In this document: in pieces, positions 25,320 to 37,077 of the stretch | Position numbering within the stretch: the stretch's first letter is position 1 | Layout of the letters: each line of letters starts with the position of its first letter | Origin: Trichostrongylus colubriformis | Taxonomy: Eukaryota > Nematoda > Chromadorea > Rhabditida > Trichostrongylidae | Direction of reading: 5' to 3' | Assembly: GCA_963978905.1 (NCBI GenBank) | Contig: OZ022259.1 | Span: 50,982,727 to 51,046,726, forward strand | DNA length: 64,000 nt | Notes under the pieces: model-generated | What the model saw: only the letters and a program-made list of their open reading frames with translations | Databases searched by the model: none | What the model was told of the DNA's origin: nothing | Program-made: the position numbers and the translations under genes

Positions 25320-26979
25320 TGTTTATAGGAGGCGCCACGCATCGCCTTCTACTCAAAGAATCCAGGTCCACCCAGAATCTCAGTCCCATTCTAATGTAAT
25401 TCGTATATTTCGGAGCCGTGCGGTGTCCAAGAAGGTGTTTTTATTCCGCCACACAGATTCACCGAGCTTTGCGGAGTTGGAGCTCTGGTTGGTCTGCGGA
25501 AAATTGCTTCAGGATTCAATTGTCTTCAGATAACAGCTAAGAATGGCACATCACGTAGCTCATTGTCAGAATTACATCTCCGATCGAATCTCGTCCAGAC
25601 TAGCCAGACCTCTTATACTCTTTCCATGGCAGGAACTTATCTTAACTATTCTTCCAGTATTTGGAAACGAATGATAAAATTTAGCAAAAATGCTTATGTG
25701 ATTATTCGGGAGCATGTACTGGATGAATAGAAAACCCGATGCAGAAATGGCTAGACTTTTGCAATGGTCGCAATCGAGCCAAGAATACGTCAGCTGTAAT
25801 TTTTCCCAGAACTAATTCCCATCAAATGTCACACATTGGTAAAGTACTGGTGAGTTATTCTTGGGTACCAACACATCTGACACAACACCTGTATATTCAA
25901 AGAAAAGCTTTCAATAATATTCGAGGGAATATTTATTGCAATGATTTTGAGGTTGATAGATGGTCATGTGAATTTTAGCCAGAATTATTTCAATCCCTTC
26001 CAGATGCGCCATGCAGCCAGCTACAATCACAACCGTGCACATGTTGAAAGGCGTATTGGGCTCATACATTAACCAAAAATTAAAACCAAAATTTCAAGCC
26101 GTCTTCACATGCCATCATGTGACACTGAACCCATAAATAAAACGGTATTGACGGATGGCTAAATGCCCTGATAGATTCGATTTCGCACTTTGTACAAATG
26201 GGATAGTGAACTTTCCGAAACGAACAAAACTCATCTTTTTAAGTGCAACGGCAAAACGGCAAAATTATGTCAACCAGGTAGCAACTCTGCAGTGTGACGG
26301 TAATTACAACTCACACGAATCGAAAAATAAACAAATAATCAAACAATTCAGGAAACCGCCTTGTGGAAGGCACCATAAGACAAGTTTAGGACGTCAGCAA
26401 GATATATCTTGATTGAAGTGTTGCAAGCAACTTCATGTGTCAGTTGAAACATAGATTACCGTAAATGCATAGAAAGCGCTTGATCACAAGTCAAACGTTC
26501 GATGAGTACGTTTGTACGATTACGGTACACCATCTTGACATCCTACGTCTATGGTCTTGTTAAAGATGCCCTGAGGAAAGAATATCACGAGAAAATAAGA
26601 GAAACGATTAGAAACTCGAATATTTTCTGCGTCACAGAGTTTCTAAGCAATCAAAAAAGCATCCTTTCTAAGCAGTCAAAAAAGCATCCAACAAAGGATT
26701 GACTCAGAGCAATCAGAAAGCAAGATCTCTTGCATTATTTAGATCGAAGGTTTTTTGTCTCCCCTATGGAAATTGAGTTCGGACACCGATAACCGAGCAC
26801 TAACTAACGCTGAGGGTATCATCCTTTTTATACTTTTCTTCTTGTTACTCTATTCTAGGGTGTCTTTCTTCGAGATATGAGACGAGCGAACCAAAGCATA
26901 GATTAATTTGGCGCGCGGTGACAACGCGTTCATGTGAATTGGGGAACGGTGGTTGTGATAGACTTTTTATATTGAATGA
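25320..26979. other. intergenic, nothing recognised
   Basis: Open frames at 25739-25978, 26155-26412 and 26502-26702 show no recognised domains. A small direct duplication (AAGCA.TCAAAAAAGCATCC) is at about 26645-26690. Confidence 0.4.
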
Positions 26980-27009
26980 GGCACCGAAAAGCCGCCCTCA
27001 TGCTTTGAG

Positions 27010-27340
27010 CTGACGGCGTCGATGGCGACTATAGACGCCGGCAGCGATGTCGACAGCGGTGTCGCAACACGCTATTTTTTATAAGGCTCGCCCGAATCAT
27101 ACTACAGTATGATGTTCGTGGAGGAAAGACGCGTGAATCCTAGCTATTACATTTGTCATTTTGCCTCATTTTGGCCCTATGCTAAGATTAGCGCCGGCTC
27201 TTGCCACGACTATCATACTGTAGTGTGATTTGGTCGAGCGTTAAAAATAGAGCGTGTCGCAACAATGTCGCCGTCCACTGCTACCGCCAACGCCGGTGCC
27301 GGCACCGTCGCTGCGAAGTATGAAACCGATCGTCTAGTTT
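27010..27340. mobile_element. GC-rich foldback MITE related to the element at 41.6-42.0 kb
   Basis: GTGTCGCAACACGC near 27058 faces GCGTGTCGCAACAATG near 27250, and an inner pair (ATACTACAGTATGATGTTCG against the ATCATACTGTAGTGTGAT side) forms a second arm. The same inner words are found in the element at 41563-41994. The outer right end keeps GCGAAGTATGAAACC, like the family end. Boundaries are approximate. Confidence 0.55.
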
Positions 27341-27961
27341 CGACTAAAGGTCTGAGGAAATTCACGCCGTTTTCTTCATAACCATCGAATCTCATTTTAG
27401 ATTAATCTCTACTTATTCGAACCCACCAATTTGCTCGTTCAATCACGCAAGATTGAAGTCGTAAACACAAAAAGCTAATTGTTATGAGGCGTTTTGTGTG
27501 GTCTATTAGTACGGGAAGCGATATCTCCATGTACATGTCTTGCATACACTTTTCCGTGATAACCTTCGCAGGTAATACTATAACGCAGGTAAGTCCCTAG
27601 GCTATGGATCAAATGTAATGCTACACACAAGTAGAGCAGAACCTTGACAGGAAGTCGGTGAAGAAGGCTAGAACGTGGATTGCTGGCCAGTTCCAGATAA
27701 ATGAATCGTGTTCATTGAACTACTCAATTGGTGAAACCCTTCCACTCTTAAATCATAGAAAAGATGTGATTCACAGAAGTCTACATATCCTAATCCACAG
27801 AACCATATGCTATTCCAAGCCCCCGATAATGATTTCCTATGAAACTCGACCGAAATCCCAACCCAAAACGGGATTTGACGAAAAATTGGCCGCCACGTCT
27901 AAGAAACCATGAAGGTGAACTGTTTCAAGCAATATTTCACATTTGATGTCATGTATTCCAG

Positions 27962-28033
27962 GTGGTGAATGGGATTGCACTGGGAGGTGGAAAAACTTTT
28001 AGAAAAGTCTTGGAAAAAGCTGGAATAGCATGG
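27962..28033 (+). CDS. possible isolated 24-codon exon
   Basis: TATTCCAG precedes and GTAAGT follows a fully open 72-base stretch coding VVNGIALGGGKTFRKVLEKA and four more residues. Both splice signals are strong and the reading frame is open, but no matching neighbour exons were found. It could be an exon of an undetected gene, a gene fragment, or chance. Confidence 0.25.
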
Positions 28034-28708
28034 GTAAGTCAAGAAACGGAATCTGTATGATCACACGGTCTTCTTGCAGGGGGCCTTTCCAGGTCACTTA
28101 CATATAGTGTTCTAATAGCGAGTTGGTGAAGAAACACATGCCATGGATTGCTACGTCGCGCAAGAGAAATGTTCAAAAAGGCTAGCATTTTTTCTGATAT
28201 TAATGTTGCTACTTCGATGATTGAAAAGATAACAGCGAGTCAGAACGACATACAGAGCAGCAATTTTACGTGGGAGAGCGGGGGGCTATGATAGAAAGCG
28301 AAATGTGATTCCTTGACAAGTGGAAATTGGTCGGCTGCATTGGTAAACATACTCATGGAGACCACGATTGACGAAATTTTGAGAACAATCGGAAGAAAGA
28401 CCAAGAACCGAACGATTGGCTCTGCGGATTTTGGACGGATGACGTATACGGAACATTCAGGACATTCGGCAGGGTATGTTTTAGAGCCACAGACATTAAT
28501 ATGTGGGAAAATGGTACGAAGATCCTTGTGGCTACATTGGTGTGACTAGACTCTATCAGTGCTAATATTAAAATGAAACTATCAGTGGAATGCTATCAGT
28601 GGAATGAAACGAAATCTACTACGAGTTTTGAAAGTCTAGGTCTTCAGAGGAGGAATTACAAGATATCTTGAAAGTTCACGTATCATAAATCCCATTATGG
28701 CTATTTAA

Positions 28709-29096
28709 AGGCACCGGTTGAGGTAACGAGAAAGTGAGAACTGGGGATACATGTTCTCTGGAAGTAAAGCCTCTGCTTCAAAAGAGGTTATGCCTGGCAA
28801 AACCTCTAACTGAAAAGGCGCAGGGTGGGCTCTCAGGAGCGTGTCATCCTGCAGTCCTGCAGCCGGACAAGTTGCCGGTGGAGGCGGGACAAGGTTCGCG
28901 GCTGTGATTTAGCCTCGCCGCCCGTCTGCAGTCTTCTCCAGCTAGTACCACAGAAAGGTGCGAGAAAATTGGGTGGGTTCTATTTCTCGTTTCGCGGCGT
29001 TCTATTTCGTTCTTTCTCTAATGTGACATTGCTGGGCACACCTACTTTCATATGTCATATTCCGCAGTCTGCTAAACTTACCCCTTCCGATGTCTT
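28709..29096. mobile_element. TTAA-target MITE, family with AGGCACC end
   Basis: TTAA (28705-28708) is followed by AGGCACCGG. The other end runs GCTAAACTTACCCCTTCCG and stops at TTCAAGG, a one-base-changed TTAA site. The interior shares GAGAAAGTGAGAACTGGG and GTTCTTTCTCTAATGT (in reverse) with copies at 44944-45310 and 61468-61880. The TTAA target suggests a piggyBac-type relation; that is inference. Confidence 0.65.
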
Positions 29097-29184
29097 CAAG
29101 GACTAATAGTGACCTGGTTCTCGAAAAGGTGGACTTCTGCTATACACATAAATGAGCTGCTTATTCATGTGAGCCGCGGTCCTC

Positions 29185-29468
29185 GGGTGTGTGCACTTAT
29201 GACGAATTTTCAGGCGGCCCCGCGCGACAGCGGCTCGACGGGTGCGAGTACCAGTGGCAGAGCATGGCAGCCTTCAAGCGGGGCAGTGTGGCATGGTTAG
29301 AGGAAGTAGGGTGGCATGGGTGCAGGAGGCAGTATGGTATGGGTGGAAAAGCAGAGGTGACGCAGCCGTGCTCTCCTGGGTTCCCAAGAGAAATCGATTC
29401 GTAGTCATGCCGGTGGCGCCGCCAGTGCGACGCCGCGGAGCGATTTTCTGTCATAGATGCACACACCC
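29185..29468. mobile_element. Mutator-like MITE, GGGTGTGTGCA ends
   Basis: Inverted ends GGGTGTGTGCACTTATGACG (left) and CATAGATGCACACACCC (right). The flanks are GCGGTCCTC and GCGGTCCTT, a 9-bp duplication with one mismatch. The interior (CAGTGGCAGAGCATGGCAGC, then CCTTCAAGCGGGGCAGTGTG) is shared with the elements at 50416 and 58519. The 9-bp duplication fits Mutator-like elements. Confidence 0.8.
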
Positions 29469-30882
29469 GCGGTCCTTAGATTCCCCAATCAATTGGAGGC
29501 TGTGGTAGGGTGATATGGGTAATAAGAGGTGAGTACGAAAAGGTCATTCAAAATGAAGGTCGAATCGCTTTGTAGTATGAAAAAGAGAAAAAACGGGATG
29601 AATGGATCAGAAACCCGATAAATATGGCCGCTTTTCACAGTGGATCCATAAAGGGCGGGCCGTGTTAACAAAAGGGGCGGGCCGCTAAACAGGTGACTGC
29701 CATTGGTAAGGAGGTCCTCTTCAAAACGCAGCGGCGTTCCTTTCACTGAGATTTCGCCATATATAGTACTTCTAGACCCTTGAAATGTTGTATGGGTGAC
29801 TCATTTTAGAAGTGCACTTACCCTAATCACCCATGTGACTGCCTTTACCAACAACCTTTTGCAGGTCTCCTTTGCAACATGGCAAAGACGAGGGGTGTGA
29901 TACAACACTGTTTTTTTTCTTTGAACCTGTTTGAAACCATCAATAACGTGACGATAAGGGGCACGAAGTTTGTTGCCAAGAGATACGTAATATAATTGAA
30001 GCTGCACTGCTCGCGAAGTCACGATTTTCTTTACTTTTTCGGAGAAAAAAAAGCGAAGAAACTGCCAAGCAATACATGTCGGCACTGCCCCAACTTTGCC
30101 GTAGTTCGGTAAAAAGCTCGACCAAAATAGCTTGGTACATATAAGCCAGTCAAGTCCTCGAGCAAATGATTTATACTTTTGCCAAAGCGGCAACATTCAA
30201 GACCCACTACTGATTTACGATAGCAATAGCGTTTGTTTCAAGAAGGAATCATAATGGATGAGGGGAGAAGAAGATGGGTATGGAATCGCGTCATACACTC
30301 CGAGCAGCAAACAGCATGAAGCACTGTGAGGTTTTTTGATAGTTGGGGACGCCTTCCTCGAGAAGTGAAGAATATAGTCAAAGGAAAAGAAGGCGAATAG
30401 AGAGCAAGGGAACAGAAGAGGTGAAGGTTGGAGCACATGGATTTTGACTTTGGTCTGCGACCCTATGAAGACCTGGCTACCCCACTGACCGTGTGAGCAC
30501 TGTTAAGTTAAAATTGCGCGTTGCGGCGTGCACCGCGCGACGTTTCCGCAGAGTTGGCTGTTCTCGGTGGGATTGCGTAAAAAGACTGGGACCGCATTTA
30601 CACCTACCTTTATTCATTTCGCCGCTAAATTGAGCTTGTTTCCAAACTATTTTCATTTCAATACACAGAATTCAGTTGAATTCGCTTCAATTTGAATGTT
30701 GTCAGCTTACCTTTTGTCAACGATAGCGTTTCGCATGCATCCATTCCATTTTTTATGCTCTGCATCCTCCTTTATATGTATCATTTTTGCTTGCCCTCGC
30801 TTCATGTAGCATTATAGCGTAAATAATACATTCTGTGTTGTATCGAAGTGAGACGCAGTGCGGTTCGGGCGTTTCCTTAGCT
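29469..30882. other. intergenic, nothing recognised
   Basis: An open frame at 29801-30196 (minus, 131 codons) has no recognised domain. A GGCGGGCCG word is repeated near 29656 and 29683. No exon chain found. Confidence 0.4.
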
Positions 30883-31138
30883 CGGTCTAGGGGAAAGGAG
30901 CTTGACGTTGAGTGAATCACTTACGCCGTGATGCGGAAGTCCGTTCTTGCACAAGTTCAGTCCATTTTGGAGCGCTTGATAGGGCGTGCCTTGAGTGGCG
31001 AGAGTGAGAGTGTGTGGCGGAGTGAGAGAGAGTTCGATACACTCTCACCCATGTCCCTAGGTCACGCCCTATCAAGCGCTCTGGAATGGATTGTAGATGG
31101 TTACGCTAACTTCGAAGCTCCTTCACCCTAGGCTGAGG
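30883..31138. mobile_element. foldback element with about 110-bp inverted arms
   Basis: GAGCGCTTGATAGGGCGTG (left arm) faces CACGCCCTATCAAGCGCTC (right arm), and the outer ends GTCTAGGGGAAAGGAGCTT and AAGCTCCTTCACCCTAGGCT also pair. The centre holds a GAGTGAGAGTGTGTGGCGG tract, which resembles words in the Helitron at 34.2 kb. Superfamily unknown. Confidence 0.65.
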
Positions 31139-31621
31139 CAAAAGCTCATCTACTTTTCCAATATCCTCGTTCTGATATGCAAGTAAGGATGATGCGTAGT
31201 ACAGAATGCAAGTAAGTAGATACATAGCAAAGAAATGAAATGAAAACGTGCAAAACGCTATCGTCAACGACGGGTGAGCTGAAAATATTTAAAGGCACCG
31301 GGAGGGGGGGCTAGGGCGGAATAACGTTTACGAAAACAATGGCGTCTGAAAACAAACATATGGGTTCGGTAGATACAGTGTGTAACGAAACCGGCCTTGA
31401 AACACGCGCCATAGGGCGCTATTTGCCCCCAGGGCGCGCTTCCGTCCGAACTGCAAGCTTCCATGGCCGAGCCACGCTTCGTTCATTTTAAAGCTTGTCT
31501 TCGGCCTGATGTAACCTTATTTCTGAATTATTTCCTCTTTAGACTGTTTTCTAGTGACATATTTTACTTGCTTACTTATGGATCTTCTTAATTGTGCATT
31601 TCTTTACCTGAAAATCTCAGA

Positions 31622-31851
31622 AGGGTCAAATAAAGTCGGGGAGGGGGGGGGGGGGGTGACGACGTCGAAGCTCCTTTCCCTTACTAGGCTTAGGCTAAAA
31701 TTGATATCCCCTCCTCCCACATCAAAAAGCATCTGTCAAAACATAGGTCTCATCTGCTTTAGCCTAACCCTAGGAAGGAAAAGAAGCTTTGACGTGGGTG
31801 AAAATTTTGCTTCTCCCCTCCACCCCCCCCCCCCCGACTTTATTTGACCCG
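31622..31851. mobile_element. foldback MITE, GGGTCAAATAAAGTCGGGG ends
   Basis: Perfect 19-bp inverted ends, each followed inward by a long G (or C) run and a GTGACGACGTCGAAGCTCC / GAAGCTTTGACGTG-like arm. Internal words (AAGCTCCTTTCCC...TAGGCTTAGGC) resemble the right arm of the element at 30883. No target duplication was recognised. Confidence 0.75.
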
Positions 31852-32949
31852 TAAGTACATCTAGAAACAATATAAGAAAGAACAAAGTAAAAACTAAAAG
31901 GAAAAAACAAATCTATAATAGAACCATCTTCTTTTGGCACCATGCCAAGGCGTCAAATTGGCGAGTTTGTGCAATGGCGGCCACTCAAACTCGTCCACAC
32001 TACGTCTGTTCTACAGTAAGCCAAAATTACCCCCTCCTGGTGTCTTTAAAGTGAACTGAATTCAACTGAAGTGTGGGTGCTACTGGAGTTAGGGGGAGGC
32101 ATCCCACAAAAAGCATAGGTCACGTTCAATTTCTGCTTATAAGCGCTCCCAGGGTTATTTTATGCCTAGATACAGCTAACTAACTGAGAAAACAAATAAA
32201 TTATTCCGCTATTCCAATATTCTCTTAATAAATTATTCAGTGTGCTGTGAGAAAATCGCTTCATCAGACCGAACAATCACTTAGGCGCATTTGTCTGTGT
32301 CTAAGAGAAGGGAACCTCCCTCCCTCAGGCTCAGGCTTACAAAGGATAGAAAAAACACGAATCCTTCCTATCGAAACGGTTCCTTTGCAAAATTCGAGCC
32401 CGATTCGGTTTGCGCTGTGACCTCTCTGCGCTCTGACCATACTGTTAGAGACGCAGAGCACAGCGTACTGCCCCTCCCCGTAACTGCCTCAGCGCCAAAT
32501 TCTGTCTACTGAAATGAAAACAGTTCGGAAAAAAGCTCGATATACCGGCTAGATGAATAGAAATAGGCGTAGATACGGCTACAGCCCTTTTCACGCAATT
32601 ACACGCAGCTCTCACCGAGGGCAGCCAACTCGGGTTGAAGATAGTTGGCCTGCTCGGGACCATGCTTCTCGCCGCGGGGTCAGACACCAGACGGAAGAGT
32701 ATGTGACGCGGTCAAAGTTCCTTTGGCAGGCCCCCAGCTGGACGAGCTATGTTGCTGAAAAAGGCCAGCCATCCCAACCCAGCCAACTCGCGCGCAAACG
32801 TCGCTCGCCGCGATTACATGAAAGTGAATCCAGACCGATTCCATTTTAAGATTTAGAAGCACCCCTCATTTATGATCAGCATGTTCTTAAACACAGCCAT
32901 GTAGATTACATGGTTACGTGTACGAGGTAGATTACATGGTTATGAGTGA
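31852..32949. other. intergenic with a dispersed repeat
   Basis: Positions about 32060-32195 (TGCTACTGGAGTTAGGGGGA, later ATGCCTAGATACAGCTAACT) recur in inverted orientation in part at about 51417-51540. The rest is not recognised. Confidence 0.45.
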
Positions 32950-34040
32950 CCAGTTGGCGGGCGCACACTACTGTGCGCGAAACACCATGTGCGTCAGTAG
33001 GTCGGCCTGTATTGCTCTTTTTCTTGAGAACAGAGTATTTCAGTGCACACCCAGCCCACCGTGGGCGGAGCTTAAATTAGTCCATGTGTGGTCTTCACTT
33101 CTTGTCCCATGCTCTACCCATCCAAGCTTGTCCCCATCTCCACAGGTCGTTTTTCATGTAACGTCCAAGCTCCGCCCACCAATTTAAATGCTACGCCCAC
33201 TGTGCCCTGCATTCTTTCCTGACCTTCAGAAACTCGTCCCTGACCTTGATCCATCTTCTCCCTATGTTTGGGGCATATTCGAACCCAATCAGCAATTTTT
33301 GAACATTCCACGACGGCCGCGCCCATTATGGACGGAGCTTAACTTGGTCCATGTGTGGTCTTTACTTAGTGTCCCATGCCCTACCCATACCGCATTTGTC
33401 CCCATCTCCACAGGTCGTTTTTCAGGTAACGTCCAAGCCCCGCCCACCACTTTAAATGCCCCGCCCACTGTGCCCTGCATTCTTTCCTGACCTTCAGAAA
33501 CTCATCCCTGACCTTGATCCATCTTCTCCCTATGTTTGGGGCACATTCGAACCCAATCAACAATTTTTGAACATTCCACGACGGCCCCGCCCATTATGGG
33601 CGGAGCTTAACTTGGTCCATGTGTGGTCTTTACTTAGTGTCCCATGCCCTACCCATACCGCATTTGTCCCCATCTCCACAGGTCGTTTTTCATGTAACGT
33701 CCAAGCTCCGCCCACCACTTTAAATGCCCCGCCCACTGTGCTCTGCATACTTTCCTGACCTTCAGAAACTCATCCCTGACCTAAATCCATCTTCTCCCTA
33801 CGTTGGGAGCACGTTCGAACGTAATCAACATTTTCGGGCTGAAAGCCAAACATTCCAGTGCACGCCCCGCCCCCGTGGGCGGAGCTTAATTTGGCCCATG
33901 TGTGGTCTTTACTTCCTGCCCCATGCCCTACCCATACCACACTTGGCCCCATCTGCACAGGTCGTTTTTCATATGATACCTAATTTCGTGACAGACGGAG
34001 GGACAGACACTAAGCCTAAGCGCTTTATATATAGTAGGGA
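32950..34040 (-). mobile_element. non-autonomous Helitron, 1091 bp, with internal tandem repeats
   Basis: On the minus strand it starts TCCCTACTATATATAAAGCG preceded by A and ends CCAACTGG followed by T, the A|T insertion preference of Helitrons. A perfect hairpin (GCGCACA, loop CTAC, TGTGCGC at 32961-32978) lies 7 bases before the CTGG end. No inverted terminal repeats and no target duplication, as expected. There is no Rep/helicase ORF. Roughly 950 bp of it is a tandem array (see 33045-33990). Confidence 0.85.
33045..33990. repeat. tandem array inside the Helitron, unit about 268 bp, four units
   Basis: The word CGGAGCTTAA recurs at 33066, 33333, 33601 and 33880, giving spacings of 267, 268 and 279. 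Each unit contains GGTCCATGTGTGGTCTTTAC, a CCACAGGTCGTTTTTCATG stretch and CCGCCCAC words. The last spacing is longer because of a short insertion. The repeated open frames are by-products of the array. Confidence 0.9.
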
Positions 34041-34053
34041 TAGGCTAGCAGAA

Positions 34054-34297
34054 TCTCTACTATCATACCCTATATATAAACCAGGAGTTTGGTGTGTTTG
34101 TAATGATGTCTGTCTGTCTGTCTGTGTGACCGGTTCAATTACCCAAGTTTGGGGTACAGTACGGACGTGGGTGAGTGGCTAGAGTGAGAGTACGTGGAGA
34201 GAGTGAGAGTGTGTGGCGGGGTGAGAGAGTTCGATACACGCGCTAATTTTGCATGCTTCCATGTGTGACGCGCAGTAGAGCGCGCCAGCCCAACTGG
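34054..34297 (+). mobile_element. short non-autonomous Helitron, 244 bp
   Basis: Starts TCTCTACTATCATACCC after A, a typical Helitron 5' end, and ends CCCAACTGG before T. A GCGC...GCGC hairpin with an AGTAGA loop precedes the end. Contains (CTGT)n and a GAGTGAGAGTGTGTGGCGGG stretch. It lies head to head with the 1091-bp Helitron, 13 bp away. Confidence 0.75.
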
Positions 34298-34298
34298 T

Positions 34299-34873
34299 GT
34301 ATTAAAAGCCGCGCCCGTCTGTACGTCCCTCTGTCGTCCGTTTGTCACAAAATGAGGTATTATATAAAAAACGACTGTGGAGATGGGGACAAGAGTGGTA
34401 TGGGTTGGGCATGGGACAAGAAGTTAAAACCGCATATGGACCAAGTTAAGCTCCGCCCATGGTGGGCGGGGCGTGCGTTGGAATGTTCTGTTTTCAGACT
34501 GAAAATTGTTAACTGTGCTCAGTATGACCCTAAAATCATGATGAGTTTTTTGAAGTCATGAAAGAGATCTGGGCAGTGGGCGGAGCACACTCTGAGTGGG
34601 GGTCCGTACAACGAAATTCATAACTCGGTTCCAACGCAGCCCTGAGACCAGGAAAAAATCGGCATAAATGACCAATGACCAAGTCATCTAAAACGCACTT
34701 AAAATAAGTGAAAATTCGCCCACAATGGGCGGAGAGTGATGTGGTCATGGGTGCTGAGTAAATTTATTGAAAAAAGCACTACTGTGCGCATAACATCATG
34801 GACGTCAGTGAGTCCGATTGACTCACTGACGTCCATGATGTTATGCGCACAGTAGTGTGCGCCAGCCAACTGG
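34299..34873 (+). mobile_element. 5'-truncated Helitron with intact 3' end
   Basis: Ends CAGCCAACTGG before T, with a perfect hairpin (GCGCACA, GTAG, TGTGCGC at 34845-34862) 7 bases upstream. The body has the GGGCGGAGC/AAGCTCCGCCCA words of the 268-bp array once. The left end begins abruptly inside the element, right after the CTGG|T of the preceding copy. Confidence 0.7.
34778..34856. repeat. 79-bp palindrome inside the Helitron 3' end
   Basis: Two arms of about 37 bases (outer ACTACTGTGCGCATAACATC) face each other around a CGAT centre. The right arm overlaps the 3' hairpin, so the terminal hairpin sequence exists twice in opposite orientation. Confidence 0.85.
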
Positions 34874-34874
34874 T

Positions 34875-37077
34875 GAGTTGATTATTCATTTATGTAGATG
34901 AAGCTCAATGAAGTTCCTCGTCTAGCTTAACTCTGATTGAAGCCTGTGGTCCCTTTGGAGAAACTTCCTACACCTACACATAGCACTAACTAGGAGGGTT
35001 ACTTTGCCACTTCTCGGGAGAAAAGCAATATCCGTTTAAAAATTCCGCTTTCCAATTTTCCTCGATTTATGCCGCTTCAAATCCCACATAAGTGCATTAA
35101 AAAGTGTTGCACACCTGATGACCTACGATTTTTAAAGAAGGAGGTACGGAATGAACAACATATAATAGAGCACCCAGCTGGGAAATACGCTCTGCTTTCA
35201 ACTTCCATTTATAATCGTGAAGACACGAGGGTTTAACGAACTTCTTCACAATGATCGTGGCTACTTAAACGCAATGGTCACGATAACACGCTTGTACTTT
35301 GAGGACAAAAACGAATTGTGAAGGGAAAATAGCGTGTCAAAGTGGGTGTTATTACGGCGAAAAGACCTCCCATAGACAGAAAACAAAATGTTGTAATTCT
35401 TCCTTGAAAGTACTAAATTCTAACTGATGAAGGTATAATTTGTAGAATTTTTTTCTGATGAAGTAATAATTGGAGAGAAATTTTTCAAAGAGATGTAGGA
35501 CTCAACAAGTTCTTCAGTTTGATCTCAAAATAGGTTGTTCTTGGCGAATCTCAACTGCGAACGGATTCTATCTATAGCGAAGGAGCAAGTACGGAATAAT
35601 TAGCATTGTTGCGTTATGCACATGGTCTTTGTTCGGAATCACATGCCCTTATAAAAGCCTAGACTCAGTTTCTGAGAAATTCCACATTCTCTTAAGTTCT
35701 CTCGGATTTTTGCACAGGTCCGTAGCTTATCACCTACGAAACAGCACAAGAAATCTTCAGTGGACAGCCAATGCTATTTGATTTTCTAACGAGTGAAAAG
35801 CGAAAGAGGTGAGAAAAGGCAGAAGAACGATTGAGGCATAGACGTCCTTGCTCTTTGAAGAACTACTTCTAAGAATAGCGCGTAATGGGAAGCGGCAAAG
35901 ATCTCTTGTACTGCGTAGATCTCTGAATTCGAGCAATTTCACGACGAAAATTGCGAGAATGCAATTAAATGCGCTGTGATTCAAGCCACATGCAAATGGC
36001 TATCTCACAAACAACGACGATCTGACCACTGATTCCTCTGCTGCCCAGGAAGGTACATACTAGCATTGACTTCAGACAAGAGACCATCCTTCAAGACAAA
36101 AAGGACCTCTTCAAAAAGGCACTTCGTGTAAATACCCGTACTAATCAAAAAGTTGATTTTTGCTAAACTGTAGCACAGGAAATAAATAGGGCCACGATTA
36201 CGAGCATCACAATCATTCCAACCTTAGACGACATTTGGCTCAAAGAGGGAGGTCGTTTACTCTTTTTTGGCAAACCAGACTGTATCGACATCCAAAATAA
36301 ATGTAGTATTCGTGATTAGAGTACTGAATAAGCGCTTTATGTAAATTGTGAACTAAACCAGTGAAAACATTGTTTCGAGAAAAAAAGAAATATCACATTT
36401 GTGATGAGTGTACTTACCCCGCGAATACGATATCATTGAATATGTAATACTATGAAGGCTGAATAACTCCCGAAGATGGAATTCAGCAGAACTTGGAATT
36501 TTTGAGCTTGGAGCAGTAGTGGAACTATGATGAATTAAACGTGATTGATCCATTCCTCTCTCTTCCCGCATCTGATTCCCCCTGAGAATTATGCTTTAGG
36601 CTGATTTCATACTCAGCGACGACTGCTGCAATGCGCTCTATTTACATATACTTTGTGACCCAATCTATATAAAGTTCTTTAATACCGAGTATGGCAAGTA
36701 GGTCAACTTTCGACTTTTTTTTCGAATGTATCGTTGATACACTCCAGTGGTAAATTTCAGAATAGCCTTATCGTTTGGTTTCTGGGTATTTCCGGTCCTT
36801 CTTGACATCGGAGTACTACTGGAGCCAGCGATTCCCCGACATAGGGGCCGTAATTGACGGCGGAAGGGGAGTTGGTAGTGGTAGTAGTCACTGAGGTCGG
36901 CAAACATTCAAAGGTATATGAGAAACGGAAGCGCCCTTAGCTGACCCAGCTATCTGATTAAATATTAGTAACAATTTAATTTATTAATTAATGAAAGATT
37001 ACTGGGAAGACTCATTTGTACACGGCAATCAATACAAAAACGCGCAGTTGCAGAGTATTCTGCATCTATACAATCGG
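34875..37077. other. intergenic, nothing recognised
   Basis: AT-rich DNA with scattered short open frames (for example 36665-36907, minus) lacking domains. No repeat structure identified. Confidence 0.45.

Noticed and set aside
33188..33758. Repeated 100-codon open frames on the plus strand and 60-70-codon frames on the minus strand
   Set aside because: They recur with the 268-bp Helitron array and have no domain; artefacts of tandem repetition.
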